Shown: positions 27,428 to 35,551 of the stretch, one piece after another
How the letters are laid out: every line of letters begins with the position of its first letter
How positions within the stretch are numbered: the stretch's first letter is position 1
Assembly (NCBI RefSeq): GCF_000300855.1
Contig: NZ_ALJF01000013.1
Span: 186,001 to 250,000 of the forward strand
Reading direction: 5' to 3'
Origin: Agrobacterium albertimagni AOL15
Lineage (GTDB): Bacteria; Pseudomonadota; Alphaproteobacteria; Rhizobiales; Rhizobiaceae
Length of the DNA: 64,000 nt
Notes under the pieces: generated by a model
Told to the model about the DNA's origin: nothing
The model's input: only the letters and a program-made list of their open reading frames with translations
Database searches by the model: none
Translations under genes and position numbers: made by a program

Positions 27428-28786
27428 TCAGATCCGCGGCAGATAGGTCTGGTAGTCGAAGCTCGAGACGGTGCGCAGAAATGCCATGGCTTCCTTGCGT
27501 TTGGTGTCGCCGTAGATGCGCTGATATTCGGTGCCGAAGATGTCGGCGATGAAGGCAGACGCGCGGAAGCGTTCGACGGCGGTCAGGAAATCATAGGTCA
27601 GCATGTCTGGGGTCTCGGGCGCGCTGTCCGGCGTCGTGACCGGACCGGGGTCGAGATCCTCGTCGAGGCCAAGTAGGATGCCGCCGAGGATGGCGGCGAG
27701 CAGAAGATGCGGATTGGCGTCCGCTCCCGCAACACGGTGCTCGATGCGGGCGGCGGGGCCGTCCTTGTCCGGAATGCGGATCGCGGTGCCGCGATTGCCG
27801 AAACCCCAGTCGATCTTGTCGGGCGCAAAGGAGCCAGGCTGAAAGCGGCGATAGGAATTGGCAAAGGGCGCGAAGATCAGCTGCGCATCCTGCATCGACT
27901 TCAGCATGCCCGCCGTGATCGACTTCAGCTTCACCGGATCGCCGCCCTTGGCGTCGAGGATGTTCTTGCCTTGCCTGTCGATGATCGAGGCATGCACGTG
28001 CAGGCCTGAGCCGGCATGGTCGCCGTAAGGCTTGGCCATGCAGGTGGCCTTGAAACCATGGCGGCGGGCGGCGAAATCGACGACCCGCTTGAGGTAAATG
28101 CAGTCGTCTGCTGCGGCCATGGCATCCGGCTTGTGCAACAGGTTGACCTCGAACTGGCCGGGGCCGAATTCGGCGGTCGTCGCGTCGGCCGGCAGGCCCA
28201 TGTCGTCGCAATATGCGCGCACCGTATCGAGGAAGTCTTCCATCGCGGCGGTCGCCCGCATGTCATAGAGCTGGTAGCCCTCGACCTCGCCGTTCATGAC
28301 GAGCGCCTTCGGCGGCATCGGCACGCCGGTGTCGCGGAAGTCAGGCTCCATCACGTAGAATTCGAGTTCGGTTGCCACCACCGGCGTCAGGCCCTTTTCC
28401 TCGAAGCGCTTCAGCACATTGGCAAGGATGGCGCGTGGGCAGACGTAATGCGGCTCACCGGAGAGCGTATGCATGGTGGCAAGCACCTGCTTGGAGCCTG
28501 CGGGCCCCCAGGGTAGCGTCGTCAGTGAGTTCTTGTCCGGCGTACAGATGCCATCAGGGTCGCCCAGCGTCAGCGAGATCTTGGTGATGTCGTCATTGTC
28601 GTCGCCCCAGATGTCGAGCGATTGGGTCGAGGCCGGCAGCCGTACCGTGTTCTTCCAGACCTTGTCCTCTGCCTTCAACGGGATCATCTTGCCGCGCAGG
28701 TCGCCATTCATGCCAACGAGCAGCACCTCGATGCGCGCGGAAGGGTCGGCTGCGGTCTGATCGGCGGCCTCGGTCGGTGCTGTCAT
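27428..28786 (-). CDS. Glutamine synthetase-family protein, gamma-glutamylputrescine synthetase-like
   Basis: A 452-residue ATP-dependent ligase of the GS superfamily. ATG 28786 follows GAGAG. Core motifs are present: ATELEFYVMEPDF, AEFGPGQFEVNLLH, GSGLHVHASI, NSYRRFQPGSFAPDKIDWG and the C-terminal RIEHRVAGADANPHL. It lacks the adenylylation tyrosine region of GlnA. PuuA-type members join glutamate to putrescine as the first step of polyamine breakdown. The divergent aminotransferase gene 193 bases away supports this role, as similar pairs are common in rhizobia. Substrate assignment is inference. Confidence 0.88.
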   Translation of the reverse strand: MTAPTEAADQTAADPSARIEVLLVGMNGDLRGKMIPLKAEDKVWKNTVRLPASTQSLDIWGDDNDDITKISLTLGDPDGICTPDKNSLTTLPWGPAGSKQVLATMHTLSGEPHYVCPRAILANVLKRFEEKGLTPVVATELEFYVMEPDFRDTGVPMPPKALVMNGEVEGYQLYDMRATAAMEDFLDTVRAYCDDMGLPADATTAEFGPGQFEVNLLHKPDAMAAADDCIYLKRVVDFAARRHGFKATCMAKPYGDHAGSGLHVHASIIDRQGKNILDAKGGDPVKLKSITAGMLKSMQDAQLIFAPFANSYRRFQPGSFAPDKIDWGFGNRGTAIRIPDKDGPAARIEHRVAGADANPHLLLAAILGGILLGLDEDLDPGPVTTPDSAPETPDMLTYDFLTAVERFRASAFIADIFGTEYQRIYGDTKRKEAMAFLRTVSSFDYQTYLPRI

Positions 28787-28978
28787 GGGGAAACTCTCGC
28801 TGGCTTTCTGAGCGGATTTGGCCGGAGGGACGCGGCAATCGGTGCCTTGCCAAACGCGTTTTGGACGGTCATGTTCGTAGCCGATAATGTTCCGCCTTTC
28901 AATGCGAGGCAAGGCAGCCGCACGGACCATGTTTGGCCGTGAAAGCAAGAGCTTCCGCCCCGGCCGAGGATCCGACCC

Positions 28979-30352
28979 ATGAACAAGCCAGTAACCGCCG
29001 TCTCCAATCTCGGTGCCATTGATGCCGCGCATCATCTTCATCCCTTCTCGGACATGAAGAAGCTGAATGCATCAGGCACAAAGATCATCACCCGGGCGGA
29101 AGGTGTGCATATCTGGGATTCGACCGGCAAGCAGTATCTCGACGCCTTTGCCGGGCTCTGGTGCGTCAATGTCGGTTATGGACGCAAGTCGATTGCCGAT
29201 GTCGTCCATGCCCAGATGCTGGAACTACCCTATTACAACACCTTCTTCGGCACGACGACGCCGCCGACCACGCTGCTCGCGCAGAAGATCGCAGAAAAGA
29301 CCGGCCCGAAGATCAACCGCGTCTTCTTCTCCAATTCCGGCTCTGAAGCCTCCGACACCTGGTTCCGCATGGCGCGCGTCTACTGGAAGGCGCTCGGCCA
29401 CGAGACGAAGACCCAGGTCATCGCCCGCAAGAACGCATATCATGGCTCTACCGTTGCGGGCGCTTCGCTCGGCGGCATGAAGTGGATGCACGAGCAGGGC
29501 AACCTGCCAATCGAGGGCATCCACCACATCAGTCAGCCCTACTGGTATGCCGAGGGCGGGGATCTGACGCCTGAGGATTTCGGGCTGAAGGTCGCCCGCG
29601 AGCTTGAAGAGAAGATCATCGAACTCGGCGAGGAGAATGTCGCGGCCTTCGTCGCGGAGCCGATCCAGGGTGCCGGCGGCGTCATCGTGCCGCCGTCGAC
29701 CTACTGGCCGGAAATCAAGCGGATCTGCGCCAAATACCAGATCCTGCTCGTCGCCGACGAAGTGATCTCCGGCTTCGGCCGCCTGGGCTCTTGGTTCGGC
29801 CATCAGCATTATGACTTCGAGCCGGACCTCGCCCCGATCGCCAAGGGCCTCTCCTCCGGCTACCTGCCGATCGGCGGCGTGCTGGTGTCTGACCGCGTGG
29901 CCGAGGTCATGGTCAACGAACTCGGCGATTTCTACCACGGCTACACCTATTCCGGTCACCCGGTGGCTGCTGCCGCAGCGCTTGAAAACATCCGCATCAT
30001 CGAGGAAGAAGGCTTGGTCGAGCGTGTCCGCGACGATACCGGCCCCTATCTCGCCGCAGCACTCGCCTCGCTCACCGACCACGAACTCGTCGGCGAAGCC
30101 GTCTGCGTCGGCCTGATGGGTGCCGTCCAGATCGCCGCCGACAAGGCCACCCGCCGCCGCTTCAAGAAGCCTGACGATACGGGGACTGCAGTCCGCAACC
30201 AGTGTGTGAATGCCGGCGTCGTGCTGCGTGCCACCGGCGACCGCATGCTCTTCTCCCCGCCGCTGATCATCGAGCGGTCTCAGATCGACCAGGCGGTCGA
30301 CACGCTGCGCAATGGTCTGGACTGGCTGAAGGACAACAGAGGCGAGGGGTGA
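28979..30352 (+). CDS. Class III aminotransferase, putrescine/polyamine-pyruvate type
   Basis: A 457-residue PLP enzyme of the omega-transaminase family. Markers are GVHIWDSTGKQYLDAFAGLW, the cofactor-binding NSGSEASDTWFRMARVYW, the DEV(I)SGFGR motif and the Schiff-base lysine in IAKGLSSGYLPIG. It resembles SpuC (putrescine:pyruvate aminotransferase). ATG 28979 begins nine codons into a GAGGATCC context. It is divergent from the PuuA-like gene, and together they are likely a polyamine or amine utilisation unit. Confidence 0.9.
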   Translation: MNKPVTAVSNLGAIDAAHHLHPFSDMKKLNASGTKIITRAEGVHIWDSTGKQYLDAFAGLWCVNVGYGRKSIADVVHAQMLELPYYNTFFGTTTPPTTLLAQKIAEKTGPKINRVFFSNSGSEASDTWFRMARVYWKALGHETKTQVIARKNAYHGSTVAGASLGGMKWMHEQGNLPIEGIHHISQPYWYAEGGDLTPEDFGLKVARELEEKIIELGEENVAAFVAEPIQGAGGVIVPPSTYWPEIKRICAKYQILLVADEVISGFGRLGSWFGHQHYDFEPDLAPIAKGLSSGYLPIGGVLVSDRVAEVMVNELGDFYHGYTYSGHPVAAAAALENIRIIEEEGLVERVRDDTGPYLAAALASLTDHELVGEAVCVGLMGAVQIAADKATRRRFKKPDDTGTAVRNQCVNAGVVLRATGDRMLFSPPLIIERSQIDQAVDTLRNGLDWLKDNRGEG

Positions 30353-30388
30353 ACGTGTAGTCCATCTCTGGCGGCCCTCATGATCCGA

Positions 30389-30409
30389 TGATATGTATAT
30401 GCGATATCA
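30389..30409. promoter_or_regulatory. Operator candidate for the VapBC pair
   Basis: Inverted repeat TGATAT-N9-ATATCA directly upstream of the antitoxin ribosome site. VapB-VapC complexes generally repress their own promoter at such repeats. Confidence 0.5.
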
Positions 30410-30422
30410 CTCGGAGGATGGC

Positions 30423-30641
30423 ATGCGCACATTGGTGGACATTCCTGACGCTGACATAGAAGCTCTGGACAGGATCGCTGCGGAGAGGCAGGTCTCTCGT
30501 GCTTCATTGATCAGGGAAGCCGTGGAGGGTCTTCTGGATCGACACAAGGACGATGTGGTCCTCAGCGGCTTTGGGCTTTGGGCAGGGTCGGACACGGAAG
30601 ACGGCCTCGCTCACCAGCGTAAACTTCGCGCCGAATGGTGA
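30423..30641 (+). CDS. VapB-type antitoxin, ribbon-helix-helix
   Basis: A 72-residue protein. ATG 30423 has a strong GGAGG. The N-terminal RHH fold reads MRTLVDIPDADIEALDRIA followed by RQVSRASLIREAVEGLL. The C-terminal tail should wrap the toxin. It overlaps the toxin start by seven bases, so the two are co-translated. The pair neutralises and autoregulates in the usual type II manner. Confidence 0.85.
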   Translation: MRTLVDIPDADIEALDRIAAERQVSRASLIREAVEGLLDRHKDDVVLSGFGLWAGSDTEDGLAHQRKLRAEW

Positions 30642-31000
30642 AGGTCCTCTTCGACACGAACATCGTGATCGACGTGCTGAAGGGCGTTCCGCCTGCAAGT
30701 GACGTGTTGAGCAGTTATCCGCAGCGGGCAGTCAGTATCATCACCTGGATGGAAGTGATGGTCGGCACGCCAGGCGCGCTCACCGACGCCACCCGAGATT
30801 TTCTGCGAGGCTTCCAACTGATTGGCCTCGACGAAAACGTTGCCGAGCAAGCCGTAATCTTAAGGCAGCTACACAGGCTCAAATTGCCGGATGCCGTGAT
30901 CTGGGCCACCGCAAAGGTACATGGTCTGAGCCTGCTGACGCGCGACACCAAAGGCTTTCCGCGTCAGCATCCCGAGATCATCGTGCCTTACGAAGTCTGA
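30635..31000 (+). CDS. VapC-type toxin, PIN-domain ribonuclease
   Basis: A 121-residue PIN nuclease with the four acidic residues in place: D7 (LFDTNIVID), E40 (WMEVMVG), D86 (LPDAVIWATA) and D104 (TRDTKGF). VapC toxins cleave tRNA or rRNA when the antitoxin is degraded. ATG 30635 overlaps vapB. A complete-looking, probably active, toxin-antitoxin pair. Confidence 0.88.
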   Translation: MVKVLFDTNIVIDVLKGVPPASDVLSSYPQRAVSIITWMEVMVGTPGALTDATRDFLRGFQLIGLDENVAEQAVILRQLHRLKLPDAVIWATAKVHGLSLLTRDTKGFPRQHPEIIVPYEV

Positions 31001-31021
31001 TGTGCCGCCAGTTCATCGCTC

Positions 31022-31795
31022 TCACGGCATGAACTGCCCGCCATTGATGTCGATTGTCTGGCCGGTGATGTAGCCCGAGAGCATGGGGGACGCCAGGAAG
31101 AGATAGGCGCCGACGCAATCATCCGGTGTGCCGGTTCGCTTCAAGGGCACACTGCCGGCAACCTGGTCGAGCTGGCCGGGCAGGGCGTACTTGTCCTGGA
31201 AGGCTGTGGTGATGACGCCGGGTGCGACCGCGTTGACGCGGATATTGTATTTGCCGAATTCCAGCGCCATGCCCTTGGTGACGGCGCCGACAAAGGCCTT
31301 CGATGAGCCGTAGACGCCGGAGCCTGCGGTGCCGCCCGTGCGGGCCGCGACCGAGGTCGTATTGATGACGAAGCCGCCCTCACGCTTCAGATGCGTCACG
31401 GCAGCCTGTGTCGTGGCGATCACCGAGCGGGCATTCACATCCATCACCTTGTCGTAATGGGCGTCCGTCATCTCTTCATAGAGCACGCGGGCGATCATGC
31501 TGCCGGCATTGTTGATGACGCCATCAAGCCGGCCGAAGGTCTTGGCGACATGCGCGACCGCCTCTGCCATGGCCTCGGAAGAGGCCGCATCGGCTTTCAC
31601 CAGAACGACGCTGCCACCGGCGGCTTCGATGTCGCGGGCGATGGCATGGGCCGCTTCCGCATTGGAATTGTAGTGCAGGCCGACCAGGGCGCCTTGTGCG
31701 GCAAATCCGCGTGCCAGGGCCTCGCCGATTCCGCTCGATGCGCCGGTGATCAGCACGGCCCTGCCAGATAGATCGGGAATGGTGAGTGCGGTCAT
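31022..31795 (-). CDS. SDR-family oxidoreductase, FabG-like
   Basis: A 257-residue classical short-chain dehydrogenase. ATG 31795 follows AGGAGGA. Cofactor motif TGASSGIGEALARGF, NNAGSM, and catalytic S, Y and K within SVAARTGGTAGSGVYGSSK. It likely uses NADP(H) on a hydroxyacyl, sugar or alcohol substrate. It is convergent with the VapBC pair and alone on its strand; the substrate is unknown. Confidence 0.9.
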   Translation of the reverse strand: MTALTIPDLSGRAVLITGASSGIGEALARGFAAQGALVGLHYNSNAEAAHAIARDIEAAGGSVVLVKADAASSEAMAEAVAHVAKTFGRLDGVINNAGSMIARVLYEEMTDAHYDKVMDVNARSVIATTQAAVTHLKREGGFVINTTSVAARTGGTAGSGVYGSSKAFVGAVTKGMALEFGKYNIRVNAVAPGVITTAFQDKYALPGQLDQVAGSVPLKRTGTPDDCVGAYLFLASPMLSGYITGQTIDINGGQFMP

Positions 31796-31878
31796 GGGCT
31801 TGTCCTCCTGTTGTCGGACAAGTTAGAGCGGCCCCGATGTGATTTGGCAAGGCCGCTCTCGTCGTCAGGCGGATCGCT

Positions 31879-32172
31879 TCATGCCGCCTTCCAGTCGAAG
31901 GGCAGCGGTGCCTCGCGGAAAGCGAACCGGTCGAGGTGGCTGGCCACCACGCCCTGATAGGTTTCGAGCTTCCCAGCATCATCGGTCTCGATCAGCACTG
32001 TGAGCGTCGCTGCATCGGACTGCATCGATGCCGTGGCTTCCGGAAATTTGACGGTCGCCTTGTGGTTTTCCTCGTCGAGCTCAACCTCGAGCTTGTGCGC
32101 CCAGTGCTTGCAGAGCTGTTGCAGATATTTCCAGCCGTTTTCTGTCGCGACTGTGGTGGTGGATCTTGCCAT
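31879..32172 (-). CDS. DUF2218 domain protein
   Basis: A 97-residue protein that is essentially only the DUF2218 domain (TENGWKYLQQLCKHWAHKLEV near the start, LDRFAFRE and FDWKAA at the end). This domain is often found fused to or next to siderophore-interacting ferric reductases in proteobacteria. Here it starts two bases after the stop of the PadR regulator gene, so both are one transcript. A role in iron or metal homeostasis is inferred from that context. Confidence 0.88.
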   Translation of the reverse strand: MARSTTTVATENGWKYLQQLCKHWAHKLEVELDEENHKATVKFPEATASMQSDAATLTVLIETDDAGKLETYQGVVASHLDRFAFREAPLPFDWKAA

Positions 32173-32174
32173 GG

Positions 32175-32771
32175 TCAGAGCCTTTCGATCTTGCCGACCG
32201 CTTCGTCGAGGATGCGGGCGACTTCGAGTTGCGTCTCGCGCGTGGTTGTCTCGCGGGACAGACAGTCGTGCAGGGCCTGCTTCAGGTTGTGCATGGCACG
32301 GCGCACCGGGGCTGCATCGGTTCTTTCGCTGACTTTTGCAAGGGCCGTCAGACGTCCGATCGCGGTCGCGACCTCGTCGGCCCGCTCCGAAAGATGCTGG
32401 CGGCCGGCCTCGGTGATGGTCATCAGCTTGCGCGGGCCATCGCTTTCCAGTTCTGCCGCGAGCCCCATGTCGAGGAGCAGCGTCATGGTCGGATAGACGA
32501 CGCCAGGCGAGGGGGCATAGGCACCGCCCGACAGGCTTTCGATTTCGCGGATCAGGTCATAGCCGTGGCGGGGCTGGTCCTCGACCAGCTTCAACAGGAC
32601 GAGGCGCAGCTCGCCACCCTCGAACATGCGTCGTCGCTCTCCGCCGCGTCCGCGCGGGCCTCCGCCCATCGGGCCGCTGAAAGGACCTCCGTGACGCATG
32701 GCATGCATGGCTTCGCGAAAGGCGAAGAAGGGATTGCCGCGTTCGCCGCGGCCCGGATGGCAGTGTCTCAT
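32175..32771 (-). CDS. PadR-family regulator with His-rich N-terminus, NfeR (YqjI)-like
   Basis: A 198-residue protein. Residues 1-50 are rich in H, G and R with one cysteine (MRHCHPGRGERG, HAMRHGG), and the PadR winged helix follows (GELRLVLLKLVEDQPRHGYDLIREIE, then SPGVVYPTMTLLLDMGLA). E. coli YqjI/NfeR has the same layout: a metal-binding His/Cys-rich leader before the PadR domain, controlling a ferric reductase. ATG 32771 is chosen because GGAG lies nine bases upstream; ATG 32786 overlaps that site. Cotranscribed with the DUF2218 gene. Confidence 0.85.
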   Translation of the reverse strand: MRHCHPGRGERGNPFFAFREAMHAMRHGGPFSGPMGGGPRGRGGERRRMFEGGELRLVLLKLVEDQPRHGYDLIREIESLSGGAYAPSPGVVYPTMTLLLDMGLAAELESDGPRKLMTITEAGRQHLSERADEVATAIGRLTALAKVSERTDAAPVRRAMHNLKQALHDCLSRETTTRETQLEVARILDEAVGKIERL

Positions 32772-32801
32772 AATGATTTTCTCCATTGTAATTGCATCTA
32801 A

Positions 32802-32809
32802 GATATATC
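32802..32809. promoter_or_regulatory. Candidate PadR operator core GATATATC
   Basis: Eight-base palindrome 30 bases upstream of the regulator start, in an AT-rich promoter-like stretch. AT-rich TATATA-type inverted repeats are typical for NfeR-like regulators; the assignment is inference. Confidence 0.35.
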
Positions 32810-32919
32810 GTAGAGTGGTCTTTGCAAGAGCTCTCACAAAAATTCCGGCGCTCTCCATGCTTGGATATGACAGGGGCCGGCGCCTATGATGCGTCAGGAA
32901 TCGCTGGGGAGGACGAAGC

Positions 32920-33393
32920 ATGGGCGAAAAGCGGCATGAATACCGGGTGACGATCACCTGGCAGGGCAATGCCGGCACAGGCACTTCCGGCTACCGCGAC
33001 TATGGTCGCGACCACCTGATTTCGGCCGAAGGCAAGCCGGACATCCTTGCTTCCGCCGACCCGGCCTTTCGTGGCGATCCGGCCCGGTGGAACCCGGAGG
33101 ATCTCTTCCTTGCCTCGCTCTCCGCCTGCCACAAGCTCTGGTACCTGCATTTCTGCGCCGTCTCCGGCGTCATCGTTACGGCCTATGAGGATCAGGCCGA
33201 GGGCGTGATGGAAATGGATGCGAACGGAACGGGACGGTTTGTCGATGTCTTGCTGAAGCCGCGCGTCACCATCAAGCGCGGCACTTTTCCGGAACTGGCG
33301 CTGGAACTGCATGGCGACGCGCACGAAAAATGCTTCATTGCCAATTCGGTCAATTTCCCCGTCCGCTGCGAGGCGGAGATCGTCGAGGCTTGA
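32920..33393 (+). CDS. OsmC-family peroxiredoxin
   Basis: A 157-residue OsmC/Ohr-like protein with both reactive cysteines, C70 (SLSACHKLWYLHFC) and C138 (AHEKCFIAN), which reduce organic peroxides through a disulphide cycle. The last part ENSVNFPVRCEAEI is typical. ATG 32920 follows GGAGGAC. It is divergent from the PadR unit, which may link it to oxidative or metal stress. Confidence 0.9.
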   Translation: MGEKRHEYRVTITWQGNAGTGTSGYRDYGRDHLISAEGKPDILASADPAFRGDPARWNPEDLFLASLSACHKLWYLHFCAVSGVIVTAYEDQAEGVMEMDANGTGRFVDVLLKPRVTIKRGTFPELALELHGDAHEKCFIANSVNFPVRCEAEIVEA

Positions 33394-33418
33394 GGCGCAC
33401 CCGACAAGATAGACGCAT

Positions 33419-34303
33419 TCAGAGGCGAAGCGCCGCGATCAGGGCACGAAGTGCCGGCGGTTGCTGGCGGCGGCTCGGGTGATAGAGATGCAGGCCGGGA
33501 AAGGGCACGCACCAGCCGCCGAGAACCTGGATCAGCCTTCCGTCGGCGATCTCCTCGGCCACTTCCTCCTCCATCATGTAGCCGAGTGCTGCGCCGGCCC
33601 GGACCGCGGCGGCCATCAGCGGGCCGTCATTGGCGATGAACTGGCCTGACGGGCGGAAGCGAAACTCTCGGCCACCCTCCTCGAAATCCCAGGCCATCAC
33701 CGCGCCGGACTTCAGTCGGAAACCGACGCAGATTTGATCCTTCAGATCCGCAGGAGTCTGCGGCGGTGGATGCCTTTCGAAATAGGCGGGCGTGCCGACA
33801 ACGACCGTGCGCAGCATCGGTCCGACGGGGATCGCGATCATGTCCTTGTCGACCGACATATGAAACCGGATACCGGCGTCGAAGCCTTCTGACACAATGT
33901 CTGTCAGCTGATCCTCGACATTGATCTCCACCTTTATGTCGGGGTGGTCGAGCAGGAAGCGGGGCAATTTCTGCATGAGCACCGTCTGCGCGGCATAGGT
34001 CGATGCCGTTACGCGAACGGTCCCGGACACGCGGTCGCGCCAATGCGCCAGCCCCGCCAACCCTTCCTCAATGCTGGCGAGCGCAGGCGATACCGTTTCG
34101 AGAAGCCGCTCGCCGGCTTCGGTTGCGGCGACGCTGCGGGTGGTCCGTGACAGGAGGCGCACATCGAGCCGCGCTTCGAGATTGCGCATGGCATGGCTGA
34201 GCGCCGAGGCCGAAATGCCGAGCTTCGCCGCAGCCCGGGTGAAGCTGCGCTCGCGAGCGACAGTGGCGAAGGCGAGCAGATCGTTGAGTTCGTTGCGCTC
34301 CAT
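33419..34303 (-). CDS. LysR-family transcriptional regulator
   Basis: A 294-residue regulator: helix-turn-helix at residues 1-60 (DLLAFATVARERSFTRAA, LGISASALSHAMRNLEARL) and an effector domain from about 90 with TSFP-like beta strands. ATG 34303 is chosen as the usual start of the family. It is divergent from the aldo/keto reductase gene with a 106-base gap; such pairs (YafC/YahB type) usually mean the regulator controls the reductase. Confidence 0.92.
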   Translation of the reverse strand: MERNELNDLLAFATVARERSFTRAAAKLGISASALSHAMRNLEARLDVRLLSRTTRSVAATEAGERLLETVSPALASIEEGLAGLAHWRDRVSGTVRVTASTYAAQTVLMQKLPRFLLDHPDIKVEINVEDQLTDIVSEGFDAGIRFHMSVDKDMIAIPVGPMLRTVVVGTPAYFERHPPPQTPADLKDQICVGFRLKSGAVMAWDFEEGGREFRFRPSGQFIANDGPLMAAAVRAGAALGYMMEEEVAEEIADGRLIQVLGGWCVPFPGLHLYHPSRRQQPPALRALIAALRL

Positions 34304-34409
34304 TCCTGCAAACTGCTCACAAGCGCATGCCGGGCGCAAGCGCTAATCCGGCCACCGGGACCGGGCTATCTCCATGGAGTGACACAGACCTTCCCAAGGA
34401 GATAATCAG

Positions 34410-35510
34410 ATGAGCCTCGAAAACTATCGCACTCTTGGTCGCTCCGGCCTCGCCGTGAGCCCTTTGGCGCTCGGTACAATGACATTCGGTGCCGCCGGCT
34501 GGGGCGCGGCAGAAAGCGTCTCCCGCACGCTCTTCGACACCTATGTCGAGGCGGGGGGCAATTTCGTCGACACCGCCGACATCTATTCGGGCGGCCAGAG
34601 TGAAGAGATGCTCGGCCGGTTCCTGGCCGAACGCAAGCTGCGCGATCGCCTCGTGATCGCAACAAAATCCGGCTTCGCACGGGGAAGCGGCACTCCGCAT
34701 GGCGGCGGCAACGGCAAGAAAAACATCCGCCAGTCGCTGGATGCCTCGCTGAAGCGACTGAAGACGGACTATATCGACATGTACTGGATGCATGTCTGGG
34801 ACCGGACGACACCGGTCGAGGAGGTCCTGGAGACGCTTGCGAGCGCGGTCCGTGACGGCAAGATTCTGCACTACGGCTTCTCCAACACACCAGCCTGGTA
34901 CGTCACGCGTCTGGTGACGCTGGCGGAGGCGCACGGCCTGCCGAGGCCCATCGGCTTGCAATATGCCTATTCCCTGATCGATCGAGCCGTGGAGCTGGAG
35001 CTTCTGCCGGCCGGACAGCAGCTGGGCCTCGGCATGGTCCCCTGGAGCCCGCTTGCCGCGGGTCTGCTCACCGGCAAATACGACCGCAGCATGTTGTCAG
35101 AAGCGGACCGGATTCCGGCATTGCCGGCCGATGCGGACAACGGCGAGGGAGCACGCGAAGGGGGACGCCTTGCCGGTGATAATCCGTTCGGCGGCATGTT
35201 GTTCACCGAGCGCAATTTTGCGATCGTCGATGCGCTGCGGGATGTCGCGGCAGATCTCGGACGACCGATGGCGGAGGTCGCTCTGGCCTGGGTCTCGACC
35301 CGACCGGGTGTTTCCTCGGTCCTGGTCGGTGCAAGCCGCCCAGAGCAGCTGCTGCAGAACTTCGCCTCGCTCTCAATCACAATGGACGAACAGCATCGGG
35401 ATCGACTGGAGGCAGCAAGTGCCTTGCCCGCCCTCAACCCCTATTTCATCTTCCAGCTTCCGCCCGAGATCCGGTTTGGCGTGAAGACGCTCGACGCCTG
35501 GCGGGCGTGA
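34410..35510 (+). CDS. Aldo/keto reductase
   Basis: A 366-residue TIM-barrel NADPH oxidoreductase. The tetrad is visible as D54 (FVDTADIY), Y59, K86 (IATKSGF) and H128 (MYWMHVWD). The cofactor-binding C-terminal part reads TRPGVSSVLVGASRPEQLLQN. It reduces aldehydes or ketones; exact substrate unknown. ATG 34410 follows AAGGAGA. Probably controlled by the divergent LysR regulator. Confidence 0.92.
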   Translation: MSLENYRTLGRSGLAVSPLALGTMTFGAAGWGAAESVSRTLFDTYVEAGGNFVDTADIYSGGQSEEMLGRFLAERKLRDRLVIATKSGFARGSGTPHGGGNGKKNIRQSLDASLKRLKTDYIDMYWMHVWDRTTPVEEVLETLASAVRDGKILHYGFSNTPAWYVTRLVTLAEAHGLPRPIGLQYAYSLIDRAVELELLPAGQQLGLGMVPWSPLAAGLLTGKYDRSMLSEADRIPALPADADNGEGAREGGRLAGDNPFGGMLFTERNFAIVDALRDVAADLGRPMAEVALAWVSTRPGVSSVLVGASRPEQLLQNFASLSITMDEQHRDRLEAASALPALNPYFIFQLPPEIRFGVKTLDAWRA

Positions 35511-35514
35511 AACG

Positions 35515-35545
35515 AAACCGGGCGGCCTGTGGGCCGCCCGGATTG
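35515..35545. terminator. Bidirectional hairpin between aldo/keto reductase and amn
   Basis: Ten-base-pair stem CCGGGCGGCC/GGCCGCCCGG with a four-base loop between convergent genes. Confidence 0.7.
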
Positions 35546-35551
35546 TCATTA

